From NCBI RefSeq assembly GCF_031755915.1, contig NC_083380.1, positions 29,980,501 through 30,044,500 on the forward strand: 64,000 nt of DNA, in the 5' to 3' direction. Source of the DNA: Ziziphus jujuba. Lineage: Eukaryota; Streptophyta; Magnoliopsida; Rosales; Rhamnaceae. Under the pieces are notes generated by a model, which did not search any database, had not been told where the DNA came from, and saw nothing but the letters and a program-made list of their open reading frames with translations. Of the stretch, positions 48,401 through 62,080 are shown piece after piece; the stretch's first letter is position 1, and each line of letters opens with the position of its first letter. The position numbers and the translations under genes were made by a program.

Positions 48401-51400
48401 AAGTTTGATGTTCTGTAACTCATCAGGAGTAAACTTGTTTCCATATAAAAACTTGGCCTGCTCCATGAATAACAGAGGTTATCAAAGCCATAACATATTG
48501 CCAATTAATATATATGATTGCAGTTAGGCTTTTTAAAGATACCAAGCTTCTGTACTGTATTCAACTCATTTCCATTTAAAAATTTGGTCAGTCTCTTTCC
48601 ATGAAAATAGAAAGGATACCCTAAGCCTTAAAATAAAAATCATAAGAAACAAGATCATGATCATGGTTATGCCAAGAAAACAAGCTAATGAGCAGAACAC
48701 TCAAAAAATGATAATAAATTCAAAATATAAAGTAGCACGATATTAGATAGATTAGCATCCATAGCATTCCCCTTTGAACCAGGCACATAAAGTAGCAAGC
48801 TGGCACCCATAGCCTTGTCTAATGAATTAGAAAAAAAGGTTTAAATGGAGACACACTAAATATAAAAAGGCATATACCATGCTGATGCTGCATACAATGA
48901 AAAACATTGAGAAAAATAATAATAATAATAAAGTCCTAACAGATAAAAGCCATGAAGCTTGAATAAAAGCAGTAAAATGTAAAAGATACCTGCTTGAAGA
49001 TGGTGCTAGTTCCAGATCCCTCCAATCCAAGTAACAGTAATTTCTGGACTTTTCCCTGCTCCAAATATTCAGGCACAGACCTCCCTGAAAAAGTACTAGG
49101 ATCTTCCTTTGTCACAGGATTATTACCAGATGGCACAGGTAACGAGAATAATGAATAAATGAAACGAGTGAACGCCTGCCTACCAAAAACAAAACTGCAA
49201 CTGTATAAAAATTCAACTCAACTCATTGTTGAGATCAAATTTGCACCAAACAATATATATTGATATCACAGATTTGAGAGAACCTTTCCCCATATATTCC
49301 CTTTTATGTTATTTTGACCTTCCTCCTCATAAGATCCATCATCATACAACCAAAAATGAGTATCCGAAGGACACTGTACATTTGCCAGCTGGAATGAAAG
49401 TAAATAAATTAGCAATGAATAAGCTCAGAAGGATACAAAGCATTAACAGTTTTAAGCAAAAGAATTGTAAGGAAGAAGATTAGATAATGCTAGAAGAAAA
49501 CAACTTTAGTAATCAAATGTAGACCAAAAAACAATTCTAAATATATTGTAGTTGAAGGCCAACCAACAATCATTGGAGAGCACCTTGAAAATCTTCAACC
49601 ATAGGCCTATCATTTTTTGGAGAATTAAAGAGGTTAGATAAATAGAAACCAGATGCATTTATAGCAACCTTATATGAGTAATTTTTCTACTTGCATCTCA
49701 TGGGCCCTACTACTTCTTTCTTCAGTTCTGTAGCTATAGATTTTACTTTTTAACTTATTTGAGAGTATTAAAAGTAAAGAAAACAGAATATGTAGCCTCA
49801 GTGAGATTTAGCTTCTCGTTGCACCTTTGCTCTAGGATCCTTGCTTATCAGAAAAGAAATATAAACAGTCATCACTTGCTTTATTATCAGAGATATTTGT
49901 AATCTCCCTAATTTACTAGAGTATCACATTTTGTCTCCAACTCATACTCTGAAGCCAAATTACTATTTGTAACTTTTGGATCAATTTGATTTTGAAAATT
50001 TATACCAGATAAAAGGTTTTCATCTTCCAAACTATCCAGGATCTTGAGTTTTAATGGTGGATATGTACATCCGTTAAAAATTTTATATTGCATGTATGGT
50101 ATTGAATAATGCATAATCCAATATATCACCCAAAACCTTCAGATATTGCACATGTCTAAACCCTCCCAACGGACCTTTTACTGTTCACACCCTCAAAAAT
50201 AACTGGCTTAGAGTGGTGAGATAGCTGGATACCTTCACAACATAATAAACTGGGGGCAGATCACAAAGATAATGATGACAGTGACTAAGGTAAATAAAGA
50301 AGAGAGCTTACCATAATACATTAGGAAATAAAATCCAGATTGACAACTCATCACAGAATCTGAGAATTCATGATTACTTATTAATTCTTTGTCAAGATAT
50401 CTGTTCTCTCTTATTATTAAGATTTCTCTTTATCCCATCAAATTGAATTCTTTAATCTTTATTTTTATAATCTTTGGTAACTTACTAAGATGGGCTGAAA
50501 CTGTACATATAGCTTATATAAAATGTTTGTTTTACTTTTTGCATTATTTATGACTTTGTGGGGAAAGCTGACACATATATCAACTAAAAATACATTTTTT
50601 TCCAGGGATACACTGCTTCACATTAGCTGATCCAACAATCCAGTACATGAGTAATCAATAATTACTAATAATTTATTTAAATCTTTGATCTGCTCGGTAA
50701 TTATAAATTCAAACTGTAAGCGGAGAAGAGTGCATACCTTCAAAACTTTAAGCTCAATCTTAGTGATCTCCCGGCCATTTACGAAAACTCTTGTGTTCCC
50801 ATTGCTTGCATCAGATTGAAGTTTGCCGCCCACATTCAATTTTGAACTAATTATCTTATCAGGCTTCTCTCCCTCCTGAAAAAAAAAAAAAAAAAGAACC
50901 ATTTTTTTTTTTTTCAGAAAAACAATAAATCAAAACCCAAGAACAAAACTTGAAAACCCCATTTCTAATCAAATGAAGAACAAGTTTTCTTCCTACCTTT
51001 CCCCAGAGTCCAGAATCCTTATCATACCAATACCTCCCTGGTTTTATCTTCTGAGGAGGATTGGGACACCCCAAAAGCTCTGCCAATTCCTCTTCCCTCA
51101 GCTGCCTATCATTCACAACCAGCTGCTCAGGCCTTAGCTGATTTGCAGGGCATTCTTTCTCTGCTTTCATTATCTGCCTCACCTCCAATGGGCTACAAGC
51201 CCTCGATAAAATTCTCGAACACTTTCCCAAACTCGATCTTTTATCTTCATCTATCGGTTTCCCAATGCAGCTCACGCATTTTCTTCCTTCAGGCATCGAT
51301 CCCATTGCCTTCAACAAGCAGTTGCTACAGTACCTCGCATCGCATACCAAACACGCCTCTTTTTCCTTCAATCTATTCCCTTTCTCACATCTATAGCAAA

Positions 51401-52010
51401 TCCCTTTCTTATTCTTCTCCTTCTGTCTTCTCCGACTCTCCGAAGCCAGCGATTCCACCGCATCAGTAGCGCTCGACATTGCAGATGAATACCTATCGTC
51501 ATCATCTTCTTCTTCTTCGTTTTCCGAATCTTTCGGAGTAGCGAAAGTGACAACGCTCGCTCTCTTCCCTTCGTTCGTAGCTGCAGGTTCCGGCTCCGAG
51601 TTCAAATTCGAGTTCGAGTTCGAGTCGCTTCCTGGCAACTCCGAGTTGAATCCGAAATTCGATCCGCTTCCGTTTTGAAACTCCGAAACCAAATTCGATG
51701 CCGGTTCTTTCCGAACACCGCCATTTCTGATCCTATTGAACTTCGAAACCTTCGGACCTACCGGCAACGCGACGGGAATCGAAGACAGTTCGGAGACGGA
51801 AACCGAGACAACCGAAGAAGTGCGATAGGAGAGAGAATCGATGGTAAGCGGATCGACCCTAGGGATTTCATAAGGCAAGGGAGGACCTTCGTATTCAACG
51901 GCTATCGAGTAATCGAGCTGGTCTTCGTCCGGCATTGGAGCGCCGGGTGGTAGCATCTTCGCCAGCATCTCCTCCCAGGTTTTCTCATCCTCTGTCTCCG
52001 ACGCCATCAT
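45500..52010 (-). CDS. XLG3: Extra-large G protein, XLG3-like
   Basis: Exons on the minus strand: 52010-50997, 50875-50738, 49388-49284, 49175-48990, 48457-48280, 47318-47055, 46365-46196 and 46082-45500, about 880 aa. The N-terminus [15 protein letters not shown] and IPRVDP are typical of XLG3. A Cys-rich region (about 205-248: CYRC, CLVC, CSNC, CVSC) follows an acidic stretch (about 164-172). The G-alpha-like half has the P-loop-like [13 protein letters not shown] (from about 469), FEDVRAVIF and NKYD. By family knowledge XLGs replace canonical G-alpha with G-beta-gamma in plant signalling at plasma membrane and nucleus. All joints keep phase except exon 5 to 6: exon 5 ends with one extra base and exon 6 opens on a codon boundary, so a small exon or other splice site is missing from this model. 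The 5' leader carries a GA repeat (52131-52163). The start is the first of two adjacent ATGs. Confidence 0.92.
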
Positions 52011-52125
52011 TGGAGGGAAAACCTTGAGTTGGAATGCTGTTTGGTTCCCGAGAAAAAAGCTCGGGAATTGAAAGAAAGTTGGGTGAGAGAATCTTTCAAG
52101 TAAAAGGTTTGCTTAGCAAACAACA

Positions 52126-52168
<43 letters not shown>

Positions 52169-52949
52169 GAGACCGAGTTGGAGCGAGTTGGCGGAGCTGG
52201 CAAAGGGGAGTTGACGGTGTGAGAGACTAACGGAATACGTGCGCTGACGAGTCGTGATTCCGTTATTATCTGACGTCATGGTGGCTCATGATTTGGCTTT
52301 TAATTTAGATTTTAAGGGTAATTTGATAAGACATCTACCGGTGCGTGTAAAATTGGTGCTTCAAATCACGTCACGTTTAATGGATTTTTATTAAATAATG
52401 TTAAAATTATTAAAACAGTAATTAAATTTTATTTACTAAATAATATATAAAATTTATAAGGTAGTAATATTTAATTATTTATTTTTATAAATCAACTGTT
52501 TATTTAAAATTATTTTTTATATTTAAATCATTCAAATATATCAATTAATAATATTTTTTATATAAATATATTAACTAATAAATAAAGTTGATCCACATGC
52601 AACGTTAATGTGTTTTTTTTCTTAGTGTTGAGAAGCATACACGTGGGGTTTAGTTATTAGGTTGCATAAGTCCTCCTCTGTGTTCTTTCTTTAACTTCTT
52701 CATCCATACCAGCCTGTCGTCTTTCAAAATGTGTTCTCCCTCAATAATTTTCCCTTTTTGAATTTGATGCTTATTAGTCACATTTATCTTTTGACTTTTA
52801 ACTTAAACAATCTTATCTTAATAATAAAACAAAAAAATAAATTACCGATAATACATACTATTCAACTCACTCAACACAAAGCATGAACACGTCCACGTGG
52901 AACAATTCAAATGTGTAAATTCAAGACCTTGATTTGATCATATGTGAAT

Positions 52950-54500
52950 GAAAATCTGCTCTCATGCCTGTTCAAAAAGTATTGGAAATTTCTGTACTTA
53001 TTTCTTGTATCCTAGCACTAGCATCCAAAGAGCTTTACTCAACTTTGATGCAAAACATATTCACCACAGAAAAAAAAAAAAATGATACAAAATATCTACA
53101 TCTACTTCAATCTTTTTGAATTTTTAAGGAGTTCATTTTGGAATATTTTCCTTTGTTATCTACAATTGAATTTGAATATTAGGTAATTTAAGACCTTTAC
53201 TCAATATGATAATGTTATTTAAACAATGAAACAATAAACAGCTCATAAACTTCATTTTATTTTGAATTTTTTAAATTTTGATCAACACAAACAACATCGT
53301 AATCGAAAATTTATCAATCTTTAAATTTAATCATTCAAAATTTTACGTTTTAGAAGGATAATATGAAACAAAAGCAATTAATTATTTTGTGCTTGAAGAA
53401 TATTAAACTCCTCTATATTCGGCTTTAACAAACTATAAACATACATTCGGGAGGAGGAAAAAATAAAAATAAAAATAAAAATAAAAATAAAAAAGAAATA
53501 AAGATGATGGATATAATAGAAAATATGAAAAGTAATATATATGTATATGAATGAAAAACCATTTTCATGCCTATTCAAAAAGTTTTGGAAATTTCTCCTT
53601 ACCTACTCAATATTGCTCTACATAATTGCTCTGTTTCCAGTATCCAAGCAATAGCGCACTAAAAAGCTAACTCAACTTTGATACAAAGTATCTACATTTA
53701 CTTTAATCTTATTGAATGTGTAAGGAGTTCATTTTGAAACATTTCCTTTGTCATCTACAATTTGAGTTTGAACATTAATTGGGTAATTTAAGCATCCTAA
53801 GTTCCATATATTAGAGTATATAATTTTTCTATTGACTTACTTTTTTAGTAAGGTTAATTTATTTCTTTATTTTTCTTGTTAGTCTATACAAACTCCTTTT
53901 GTATTGTTATTTTGTATATAGTTTTATAATGACAAAGCCTTTTTTTTTAATTTTTTCCCCTTCCTCTCTTTTCCCTTATCTTTAATATCTTAATATAGTA
54001 TGAGAATCTTGATAACGAGAGATCTTTTGTTTGATTTTTAATATATCTTTTGTATTTGTATTAAATTATTCTTTGAATTAGTTGACTAGTTGTTTACATG
54101 ATTTGGCACATATAAAGTTCAATTTGTTCTCTCTCTCTCTTAATGAGTTTACACATGAAGAAGTGAGTTTAGTTATAAACTTGACATAGTGATTTAACAC
54201 CATAAACTTTTACTTAATATTCTTTAAAAAAAAAAAAAAGAACATTTACTCAATATAGTTAGGCTCTTTTAACAATGAGAAATTAAAACTTGGATGCTCC
54301 ATTTATTTTTAGTTTTCTACATTCTGATCAAACAAATAGTTCCTAACAATAAAACTTATCAACCTTTAAATTTAATCCATCAAAATATAACATTGTTTTA
54401 TAAGGTTAACCTCGAACGGAACTTATTATTTTGTACTTGCTCCTCTTATATTCATTTTTAACGAAATATAAACTTACATTCGGTAAGAAGGGAAAGACCA
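52950..54500 (+). repeat. Diverged tandem duplication, non-coding
   Basis: Blocks at about 52960-53190 and 53190-53460 recur in order at about 53550-53790 and 54225-54485. Shared phrases include TTCAAAAAGT(A/T)TTGGAAATTTCT, AAGGAGTTCATTTTG and ACATTCGG. The second unit has about 430 bp of extra sequence between the blocks. No coding potential is visible. Confidence 0.65.
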
Positions 54501-56235
54501 AAAACGAAAAAAAAGAAAAAAAAAAAAGAAAAGAAGAAGATGGATATAATAGTAGATATGAAGAGCAAATATATATACATATATATATATGTATATAATG
54601 TACATACACAAAAATTCTATAATACATAGGTCAGCATTTTTTTTAACATGTAGACATATTCTAATGTATAACTGCACTATAAAATAACTATGTATGTATA
54701 TATATAATATCTGCATTATTTGGTACGATATATACAAAGGATAGACTTACCTTCTCGACTTTTTACCCTACCAAACAAAGTATAAAGCTAGCTCCAGAAA
54801 CACATATAATGTATTTCTTATAAGAAATACATTAATCTAATCTTCAATTCCTTGAACACACAGATTACAAGCTGAGTCAATCTCTCATAGTCTAGATTGC
54901 TAGCTATGAGCCAAAACATAAGCTTCAACCATTCATGAAGTAATTTCAGCTTCCAAATTTTGATTTAAAAAAACATAGAATCCGCATAATTAGGTCCATG
55001 ACTTAATTTGATCCATGAAATAACCAGATTTAGAAGAAAAATTGACTTCTCACCAGACTAATTTCACTTCTTTTCTTCTTTGTTAAAGAATACAATAATA
55101 TATTATTTATTTATTTATTTATTTTTATTATGTCGTAAAATCACTCCATGAATTTCTTAATCATTCCATTCACTAGAGTTCTTTTTTAATATGCAAATTA
55201 ACAATTCTAGTTCATCCATATATATCTCTACCCTCTTCCTTAGCTTTAAATTTCTCATTCCATGGTGTATTATCCATAAATGATCGTTCCACATCATATA
55301 AAATAATTATAACCAACTCTAAAATAAAATACCTTTAAAGCTATCAAAACTTCTATGAATGCCTTAGCTCTTCAAAATCCTAACCTGCCCACACTTTTTA
55401 GTCAAGAAAGCGTCATTTCCTATAGAAATTTGATATTTCTTGGAAAAAAATTGCTAGTGTTTAGGTGGATTTCTAAAAGATGAAAAATGTCAGTCTATTA
55501 GAAAATCTAATTTTAAAAATTGAAAAAACAATGTGGAAAATAATTTTTTTAAAAATAGTATCATTATGAGATTTACATGGGAAAAAATTCTATATTTTTT
55601 TAAAATAATTTTATCATTAATTTGAACACACAAATTAATTTAATTACTTACAAATTTTGATAATTTATTACAAATTAAATATTAAAGAAGGAAACTGATA
55701 ATTAAAAAATATTTCATTGGGACGTTTCCCTTAAGACTTCGATATTTCAAGTTTTAGATAACAAAATTTGTTTCATCCTTAAAGCCATAAAAAATTTTTG
55801 AGTAGAAACTTTGGCTTGATCACATAAAAACATAATTCTAGCACTTTATTATTATTATTATTCAAAAAACATAATTCCAAAACTATGTCTTGAGCCTAAC
55901 AGCTTGCTAAAGCATGATTAGATTCGGTATTCCTTGTATACTTAGAGTCGCACAACTAACCAAATAAATTGTAATCATCATATGAAAGTGAAATTTTTAA
56001 GAAGACTAACATAAAAAGAAATGACAAAAGCAGATAGGACTGTTTTCGATTATACAGTAAATAGGATTTAATGTTTAAAAAGTCTTATTTTGTTTTATTT
56101 TTCTTTTGTTACAACTTTGGAGGAGGAGCTCTTTTTTAAACACGTTGAGGTTTGAATCTTAATTTAGAATGGTACTTTTAGCAGTTTTATTGGTGGACTA
56201 AACCTTATGAGTTATTATATATATATATATATATT

Positions 56236-56615
56236 AATATATGGAGTATCTAAGATGCGAACGGTTCATATATTAATTATGAATATTGATGATGATTTTT
56301 GAAAAAATCGTCGTCGATATTCTCACATAGAGATGAATATTGATGACAGTTTCTTAAAAAATTATCGTTATATTCATGTTCTGTATACGAATCGATTGTA
56401 TTGTAAAATTTATTTATTTCTATATATATATATATATATATAGAAAGGCCATCTACAGTGTGGATCGTCATCATGCGGATCCTCAGTATTATCGACGATT
56501 TTTAAAAAACCAATCGTTAATATTATTACACAAAAACAATATTAATGATGATTTTTTTAAAAATCATCGTTAATAGTATAAGTTTGTATACGGATGGTCC
56601 GCACCATGATATTTA
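56236..56615. mobile_element. Candidate MITE
   Basis: The left end GATGCGAACGGTTCATAT resembles the reverse complement of the right end, GGTGCGGACCATCCGTAT, and the two lie about 350 bp apart inside TA-rich sequence. The interior has repeated hairpin-prone phrases (GATGATTTTT, AAAAATCATCGTTAA and similar) in both orientations. There is no coding capacity. Short length, imperfect terminal inverted repeats and TA-rich flanks fit a non-autonomous DNA transposon. Superfamily unknown. Confidence 0.5.
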
Positions 56616-58519
56616 TATATATATATTATAAAATAAATAGTGTTATTGTTGTTATTATTATTATTATAGAATCCTATACTATTACTTATTATGGATTTAA
56701 TCTCATTATTATGTTTTTACTAAATGGAGTGTTATTTTTGGGATAGATTGGCAAGGGAATTTTAGGATTATACTTATAAAACGAGAGAGTAGAGTGTTAG
56801 TCTATAATCTAGTTATTGTCATTTGAATTGCTCATATACATTACATGAAATAGGGTTTAATTTATAAATTAAAACTCATATAAAAAAGAAAATAAATAAG
56901 TGTAACAAGGCTGGAAGCCAATTGATTCATAGGAAAGAAAAAAAAAAAAAAAAAGACCTGAAGCAACTTGTATTGGCGAAAATCATAAAAGAAAAATAAT
57001 AATAATAAATAAATAAATATTATAACGGTGAAATAATAGGCCACAAGGTCTAAAAATTTCCAAACGCAACGGAAAGCCACAATAAATGAAGATCCACTTA
57101 AAACGAGACACGTGTTTGACCGAGGGCTTATATTTCCACAAAAAATAAAATCAGAAATTTTTTTTTTTAATAAAATCAGTATTCTCGTGGGCGGTAGCAC
57201 ACCGCAAAAAATAGAAGTCAAATTTGAAAGCAGAAAGTGAACACGTAAGCTTCCTAAGTGGGACCTACTTTTGCTCAATCCTTTACGCTTCTCTCTCTCT
57301 CTCTCTCTCTCTCTATCCTAGAGATTTCGCGAACAGAGATCCTATTTGTCCATTCTTTTGAAAACTAAAAGGAAAAATCTTCTTCTGTCAAAATTACCAC
57401 ACAGCCCCTTTGTGTTTATTCATTTTTTATTCACATATATATATATATTTATTTATTTATTTATAAGAAACATAACCCCTATTTTACTCTCGTTACTTTT
57501 GTCACCATGTTCAATAAAATTATATTCACAAGTTCATTTATAAATAATATGATTAATAATATGATAATATTTAATTTATTTATTTATATATATATATATA
57601 TATTATAGATTATATAAATATATTAATTAATAATAATATTATGATTATTTTTAGATAAATTTGATAAATATTTTAATATTTATAATGTTAATAAATAAAA
57701 TTTAGAAATTTCAAATTTGTTATTTTTTGGATGTAACTTCTCAAATCTAATCAAGAAGAAAATAATATCCTACTAATGTTTTACACCATAAAATTTAGTT
57801 ATTTTTTGATAAAAATATTTAATTAATAATTTTATCAATTATATATTAATTTGGCACTTTACTTCTATTTCAATATAAAATAAATTATAAGAGAATTCTC
57901 CCTTGTGTCCTAGAGATATATCAAATATATGTTATATTTCATTCTCCTTCATAAACACACTCATACAATCCACAAAATGTGTTTTTTTATTTTTATTATT
58001 TTTTTTTTCGAAAAACAAAATCCACAACTGTGTTTTGAAATAGGGAAAAAAAAAAAGAAAAGAAAATTCTCTCATGTTTATTTCTTAAAATACTTGAACA
58101 AAAAATTACTAAACAATTTGAAAGTTATGAAAACAGTCATAGACATACAATATAATTATCCAAACTTTATTCATGTTACTAACAATGTAATTTGGATCCT
58201 TTCGTATTAAGAATTGAGAAGGAAAACAAAAACTGAGGGTGAAATATAGTTTTGTAATTATTGTAAAGAATGAAGGTTAGTTTAGTGAAAACAAGTGTTT
58301 TGATTGATTTTGTAGGTTTCGACCGCGGATATAATTTTAACAAAATAAAAGACAAAGCTTTGATGTGTTAAACCGTGTTGGTCACTTCTCAGAGACCGAA
58401 GAGGCAAAGACAACGTTCGTATCCGTCTCTCTCTCTCTCTCTCTCTTTCTCTCTCACACACACTCCATTTTTAGGGCTTTCTCTCGCTTCCCGATCTTCT
58501 TCATCTTCATCTCCTTCCA

Positions 58520-58693
58520 AGGTACGGACTTTGGGAATCTAATCTCTGAATTTCTGAAATTATTTTAGCTGATAAAAATTTAGGGTTTTGCTTTTATTGA
58601 TTATTATTTTTTTATTAAAGTATTTTAGTTTGTTATCTTTGTGTAATGAATATATATATATATATATATATATATAGCTCTTTGGGTTTTCAG
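58520..58693 (+). other. 5'-UTR intron of the DUF760 gene
   Basis: A donor-like CCAAG|GTACGG at about 58520 and an acceptor TTTTCAG at 58693, eight bases before the ATG, suggest an intron in the leader. A CT microsatellite (about 58428-58446) lies in the upstream leader or promoter. A TA repeat occupies the intron. Confidence 0.5.
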
Positions 58694-58701
58694 AGCTGAG
58701 C

Positions 58702-61373
58702 ATGGAATCAGCAACAGCAACTGTTATCCAATCTCAATTCGGATCCTTTAGGCCTGCGAATTCAGTTTCCAGATCCGGTATATTGACGGCCAATGGACCC
58801 GATTTTGTGCGCTTCGGTACTAAATTCCGCTTCTCAACGAAGGTACCTTACTCTGCTCTTTTTTCTTTTTCTTTTTTTCTTTTTTTGCCCCCCTAATTTT
58901 TATTTTGTTCTTCCGGAAAAGCAAAATTTTGATTCCTATGAGAGAAATCAGCTGGCTTTGGTTATTTATTGAGATATCAGCTTCTTTTCTGTATTTTATT
59001 TTTTATTTTTGTTTATTTATTTTATATTGTTCTTCCCTAGACTCAGTTTTCGTTTTGGTTTGTAGCTTAATTTTCGTAATTTTTTGCCAGCTGCATATAT
59101 TTCTGCACCAGCACGTGTAAATATATAGAATAGAGCATGATATGTTCAGAAAATACTTCATACTGGTTCTTTTGGCTGTTGATTAATGTGCAAAAAGTGC
59201 ATATATGACGTTCTTAATTACGAGTTTTGTGTAATTTAAATAAACAAGCAGTGGGCTCTGCTTAAGAAGTATTCATATGGTTTTAAAAGCTTTTTTTTTT
59301 TTTTTAGTTATTGGGTTGGAGCTTTAGAATTTTGATTTAGATTTTAGCTTAGGAAGTTTTCAGTTGGGTTAGAAGCTAATTTGGTTTTTGGTGGACTTGG
59401 AGCTTTAGAATTTTAGAATTTGATTTTTATATATTTTATTTGAACCGCAGCACCATACTTCTATTTCTCAACCAAAGCTAGGGCACAGGAGACTGGGTTT
59501 TGGAAGTCGGAGATTCCCTGTTGTTAGAGCATCGGCATCGTCTTCTGACTCGGAAGGGTCTGTTGCCTCCATCGCTCCATTGCAGTTGGAGTCGCCGATT
59601 GGGCAGTTTTTGTCTGAATACTTGGTATACCATCCCCATCTTGTGCCTGCTGCAGTTGAGCAGCTGCTTCAACAACTTCAAACTGATCGTGATGCTGACA
59701 AGAACGAGGAACCTTCTGCTTCAGGAACAGACTTAGTTTTGTACAGGTGAGTTGCATTTCTGTTATGTTCTTGTAAGCTTAATTACTTTGTCTTATTGAT
59801 TTGTAAAAGTGTTGCAACTTCATGGGACTACCAGGAAAATTGGGGGGGGGGGAGGAATTGTTCTGAGAGCCTTGTTGGAAACTAGTTGTAAAGAGGCAAG
59901 CAGCTAATCATGTTTTTAAAAAGCAGCTAAACATGTTTTGAAAACTATCTTTTTAAAAGAATGATTTAGAGAATGATTTTAAAATATAGATGGTATCAAA
60001 TTGATGTTTTTGGAGAATGAGTTTAAAATGTAGATGGTATCAAATTGATGTTTTCAAACACTTTTTTCTGTATTTTCTAGTTAGTCAGTGTGAAAGAAAT
60101 GTAGATGAAGGCCAAACTGAATAAATTTTCTTCATTGTCTTGTGATGCTGAAAGCTTGTCTGAGAAAGAAGTTTAAAAGTCTGATTATTAAAAACTTTTT
60201 CTTCATTGGCTTCAAGTTCATCGCTTTTTTATTTTATTTTGTTTCATTTTTTTTTAAAAAGAAAAGAAAGTTTTTTTCCATTATTAAAAACTTTTTCTTC
60301 ATTGGCTTCAAGTTCATCGCTTTTTTATTTTATTTTGTTTCATTTTTTTTAAAAAGAAAAGAAAGCTTTTTTCCTGGTGCTTGAAACTTCAAGGCAAAAT
60401 GATAAGATACCAGCCTCTTCTCTTTCCCAGTCCTTATTTCTTGTAGGCTTGTGGGCATGCTTGAGAATTCAAGTTTTGCAGGAGAAGTGTTGAGCCTTTG
60501 AAACCTTTTATTTATTATTATTATTATTTTGATATTATCAGGAGAATTGCTGAGGTTAAGGCAAATGATAGGAGGAAGGCTTTGGAAGAGATATTGTATA
60601 CTTTGGTTGTGCAGAAGTTCCTGGATGCTAATGTTGATCTGGTACCAGCCATTCCCCCCTCTTCTTCAGATTCTGGCCCTGTTGACTCGTGGCCTTGTCA
60701 AGATGACAAGCTTGAGCAGCTTCACTCTCCTGAAGCCTATGAGATGATCCAGAACCACCTGGCTCTCATCTTGGGAAACCGTTTGGTAGACTCGAACTCT
60801 CTAGCACAGATAAGTAAACTTAGAGTTGGGCAGGTTTATGCAGCATCTGTGATGTATGGGTACTTCCTCAAGCGAGTTGACCAGAGGTTTCAGCTTGAGA
60901 AGACAATAAAGATCCTTCCAAATGTATCTGATGTAGAAGAAAACAATTTCCAAACTGTGGGGGAAGAAATCAAACCCGGTGGTGCAGATGTATATTCTCA
61001 AGCTGCATCTTCCCATCCTGAAGTTTCTTCCTTTGAAGCTGGGGGCATCAGTCCTGGGGGTTTTGGTGGTGGGATGAAGCCTTCTCGTCTGCGGAGCTAT
61101 GTGATGTCTTTTGATGGGGAGACCCTTCAAAGATATGCAACAATAAGATCCAAAGAGGCTGTTAGTATCATTGAGAAGCACACTGAGGCATTGTTTGGAA
61201 AACCTGAGATTGTTATGACACCAATGGGAACTGTTGATTCTTCCAAGGATGAGCTCATCAAGATTAGCTTTGGTGGTTTGAAGAGGCTCGTTTTGGAAGC
61301 TGTTACTTTTGGTTCTTTTCTTTGGGATGTGGAGAGCTATGTGGATTCCAGGTACCATTTTGTGATGAATTGA
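58702..61373 (+). CDS. DUF760 family protein, probably plastid-targeted
   Basis: Three coding exons: 58702-58842, 59451-59746 and 60542-61373 (1269 nt, 422 aa), joined in phase at ...FSTK|HHTS and LVLYR|RIAEV. The first 60 or so residues are Ser/Arg/Thr-rich with few acidic residues, as in a chloroplast transit peptide. The mature part has SPIGQFLSEYLVYHPHLVPA near residue 90, KANDRRKALEEILYTLVVQKF, and a second related block (FDGETLQRYATIRSKEAVSI). It ends DVESYVDSRYHFVMN. This is the architecture of the Arabidopsis At1g32160-type DUF760 proteins. The biochemical role is not established. Intron 2 contains two small tandem duplications. Confidence 0.88.
59971..60056 (+). repeat. 44-bp tandem duplication in DUF760 intron 2
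   Basis: AGAATGATTTTAAAATATAG and the following TGGTATCAAATTGATGTTTT recur 44 bp later with two or three changes. Confidence 0.75.
60184..60372 (+). repeat. 96-bp tandem duplication in DUF760 intron 2
   Basis: A unit starting ATTATTAAAAACTTTTTC at 60184 repeats almost perfectly from 60280. The high identity suggests a recent slippage or unequal-exchange event. It lies in the intron and makes a spurious repetitive open frame. Confidence 0.85.
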
Positions 61374-62080
61374 GTCAATAGTCTCTTCTATTGTATCTCT
61401 GTCATAGCAAAACCTGGGAAGGGAGGGGGAAGGGAGAGAGGCAAGGCTGACTAATTTCCTTGAGATAACTGAGTGTACATTTGGTGAAATAGAACTAGTA
61501 ATTTGGTGCTAATTGTCTGTATATAAGAGCTTCTTTCTTAAATTAAAACGTATTAAACATATTTAAATTTTTTATTTTTATTTTTCTTGGTGTGAAATTA
61601 TGCATGTGTATGAACCTCTCATATTAGAGTTTCATTTTTTGTTTTTTCAATTTGGACACTGCTTCACAATATCTAATGTATATTTTTTAGGTTTCCACAT
61701 CTCTTGACAATCTCTGTTTAGTCGTTCACCTTATAATTGGTTTATTAAAATCTCAACTTATTTTCTAATTTGATAGTGAAAATTCACCAAAAAAAACTAA
61801 TTGATAGTACGACTTTTTTGTCCATATCGGTTTAGTTAGAAAATCATCTTAAAACATAATGAATCAAGTTTTTATTACCTAATTGGATTTTTATCTTTTT
61901 ATTATAGGTAAGTTTGGCTATAGTTGGGTTTGGTTTTGAGCTTAACCAAGAAAATAATGATGGCTTTGACACTTTAAAACTCTCTTACTTAGGAAATTAG
62001 ACTGCCTTAATTTGCAATTGTTTTAAAGTTTGTATGTGGAGTGAATGAATGGAGATATGCCGAGACTGTTGGTGAAACAG
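61374..62080. other. 3' flank of the DUF760 gene
   Basis: Presumed 3' UTR and spacer. AT-rich, with no further gene seen before the inverted repeat. Confidence 0.5.

Larger units (their letters stand above)
52280..58360. other. 6 kb intergenic region, AT-rich
   Basis: Between the divergently transcribed XLG3 and DUF760 genes. It holds a diverged tandem duplication (52950-54500) and a candidate MITE (56236-56615), reported separately. A G-box-like ACACGTGT lies at about 57110 and a CT tract at about 57291-57314, but no coding frame follows them. Otherwise nothing recognisable. Confidence 0.5.

Noticed and set aside
57100..57550. Possible gene promoter with G-box and CT leader
   Set aside because: No conserved coding frame or splice structure follows; the frame at 57346 is AT-rich noise.
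60801..61358. 185-codon minus-strand frame
   Set aside because: It is the antisense shadow of the DUF760 third exon, and the plus-strand frame has clear family homology.
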